Assembly: GCA_900314375.1 (NCBI GenBank)
Contig: OMVC01000128.1
Coordinates: forward strand, 1 to 6,958
Direction of reading: 5' to 3'
Length of the DNA stretch: 6,958 nt
Source: an uncultured bacterium
GTDB taxonomy: Bacteria; Cyanobacteriota; Vampirovibrionia; Gastranaerophilales; Gastranaerophilaceae
How positions within the stretch are numbered: position 1 is the first letter of the stretch; the number at the start of each line of letters is the position of its first letter. The translations under genes were made by a program, and so were the position numbers. Shown here piece by piece: positions 6,138 to 6,958 of the stretch. The notes below the pieces were generated by a model, which was given only the letters and a program-made list of their open reading frames with translations, ran no database searches and was not told the origin of the DNA.

Positions 6138-6958
6138 AATATTAGTAACAGGCGGAGCAGGATATATAGGCAGTCATTGTGTTTTAGCTTTGCTGGAAAA
6201 CGGGTATGAAGTTGTAATTTTTGATAACCTTTCAACAGGTCATATTGAAACGGTTGAAAAATTAAAAAAATACGGACATGTTGATTTTGTCAAAGGGGAT
6301 TTGCAAAATCTTTCAGATATAAAATCATTATTTAATTTGTACAAGACAGATGCGGTTATTCATTTTGCTGCGTTTTCGCAAGTCGGAGAGTCTGTAAAAA
6401 ATCCTCAAAAGTATTATATGAATAATGTTTGCGGAACATTAAACCTATTATCCGCAATGTTGGAAGCCGGTGTTAAAAAGATAGTATTTTCATCAACCGC
6501 AGCAACTTATGGCGAACCTGAATATATTCCGATTGATGAAAAACATCCGCAAAATCCAATCAATCCATACGGGCAAACAAAATTGATGATAGAAAAAATA
6601 ATGGATGATTATGACAAGGCTTACGGCTTAAAATCAGTTCGTTTGAGATATTTCAATGTGGCAGGCGCGGATAGTCAAGGCAGAGTCGGAGAATGGCACG
6701 AGCCTGAAACACACTTAATTCCGAATATTTTGAAATCAACATTTTCAGGCGGTCAAACATTTAAAATGTTTGGTACGGATTATGATACAAAAGACGGAAC
6801 TTGCGTCAGAGATTATATAAACGTGGAAGATTTAGCGCAAGCGCACCTTTTGGCATTAGATTATTTGAATAAAGGCGGAGAAACCAACTATTTTAACCTT
6901 GGCACAAATGACGGAAACACAGTAAAAGAAGTTTTTTCAGCTTGTGAAAAAGTTACCG
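6130..6958 (+). CDS. galE: UDP-glucose 4-epimerase (3' end outside window)
   Basis: This short-chain dehydrogenase/reductase family enzyme interconverts UDP-glucose and UDP-galactose using tightly bound NAD+. The first 276 of an expected 330 or so residues are present, and the frame is open to the window edge. The NAD motif TGGAGYIGSH is at residues 7-16, with FDNLSTG (31-37) and IHFAA (77-81). The catalytic segment FSSTAATYGEP (120-130) has threonine 123 at the place of the E. coli catalytic serine, a common substitution. It is followed by the active-site PYGQTK (146-151: Tyr147, Lys151). RYFNVAGAD (173-181) and GTCVRDYINVEDLA (223-236) are typical GalE substrate-binding blocks. The ATG lies inside the end of glf (8-base overlap), with GAGGAG (6113-6118) as ribosome binding site. 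It supplies UDP-Galp for Glf, so the two form a short UDP-glucose to UDP-Galf pathway feeding the upstream transferase. Confidence 0.96.
   Translation, partial: MGKILVTGGAGYIGSHCVLALLENGYEVVIFDNLSTGHIETVEKLKKYGHVDFVKGDLQNLSDIKSLFNLYKTDAVIHFAAFSQVGESVKNPQKYYMNNVCGTLNLLSAMLEAGVKKIVFSSTAATYGEPEYIPIDEKHPQNPINPYGQTKLMIEKIMDDYDKAYGLKSVRLRYFNVAGADSQGRVGEWHEPETHLIPNILKSTFSGGQTFKMFGTDYDTKDGTCVRDYINVEDLAQAHLLALDYLNKGGETNYFNLGTNDGNTVKEVFSACEKVT

Overview
The window is a stretch of ordinary bacterial chromosome, strongly AT-rich throughout, with even base composition and codon use. It contains no tRNA, rRNA, insertion sequence, prophage or CRISPR array that I can see. The best taxonomic clue is the small ribosomal protein L34 (1891-2043). 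Its N-terminus (RTLEGTKKK..VSGFRARM.T..G) follows the cyanobacterial L34 pattern (RTLGGT.rK..R.SGFR.RM.T) rather than the Firmicutes or Proteobacteria form (MKRT.QP/S..). With the low GC, this suggests a non-photosynthetic relative of the cyanobacteria, such as Vampirovibrionia/Melainabacteria (Gastranaerophilales-like). This is an inference from one short protein and composition, not an identification.

Layout. Positions 1-945 hold the C-terminal third of isoleucyl-tRNA synthetase (ileS), entering from the left just after where the KMSKS loop would lie. A strong two-way hairpin terminator (951-985) separates it from the convergent proC (1008-1793, minus strand; pyrroline-5-carboxylate reductase). 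A short divergent control region (1794-1890) then leads rightward into rpmH (L34, too short for ordinary ORF cut-offs), a nested hairpin, rnpA (RNase P protein) and an unrecognised 176-residue protein translationally coupled to rnpA by an ATGA overlap. The usual rpmH-rnpA neighbours (dnaA upstream, yidD/yidC downstream) are absent.

After a 122-base gap comes a cell-surface sugar operon running to the right edge: a 627-residue two-domain glycosyltransferase (GT9-like N-terminal half fused to a GT2 C-terminal half), glf (UDP-galactopyranose mutase) and galE (UDP-glucose 4-epimerase, cut by the window end). All three overlap by 8-11 bases and so appear to be expressed together. GalE converts UDP-glucose to UDP-galactopyranose, and Glf converts that to UDP-galactofuranose. 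The fused transferase is then likely to help build a galactofuranose-containing surface glycan; its actual donors and acceptor cannot be read from the sequence.

The most noteworthy items are the GT9-GT2 fusion placed with a complete UDP-Galf supply pair, the unknown protein coupled to rnpA, the competing hairpins between rpmH and rnpA, and the symmetrical -10 region between proC and rpmH. I found no convincing evidence of a wholly new biological system.
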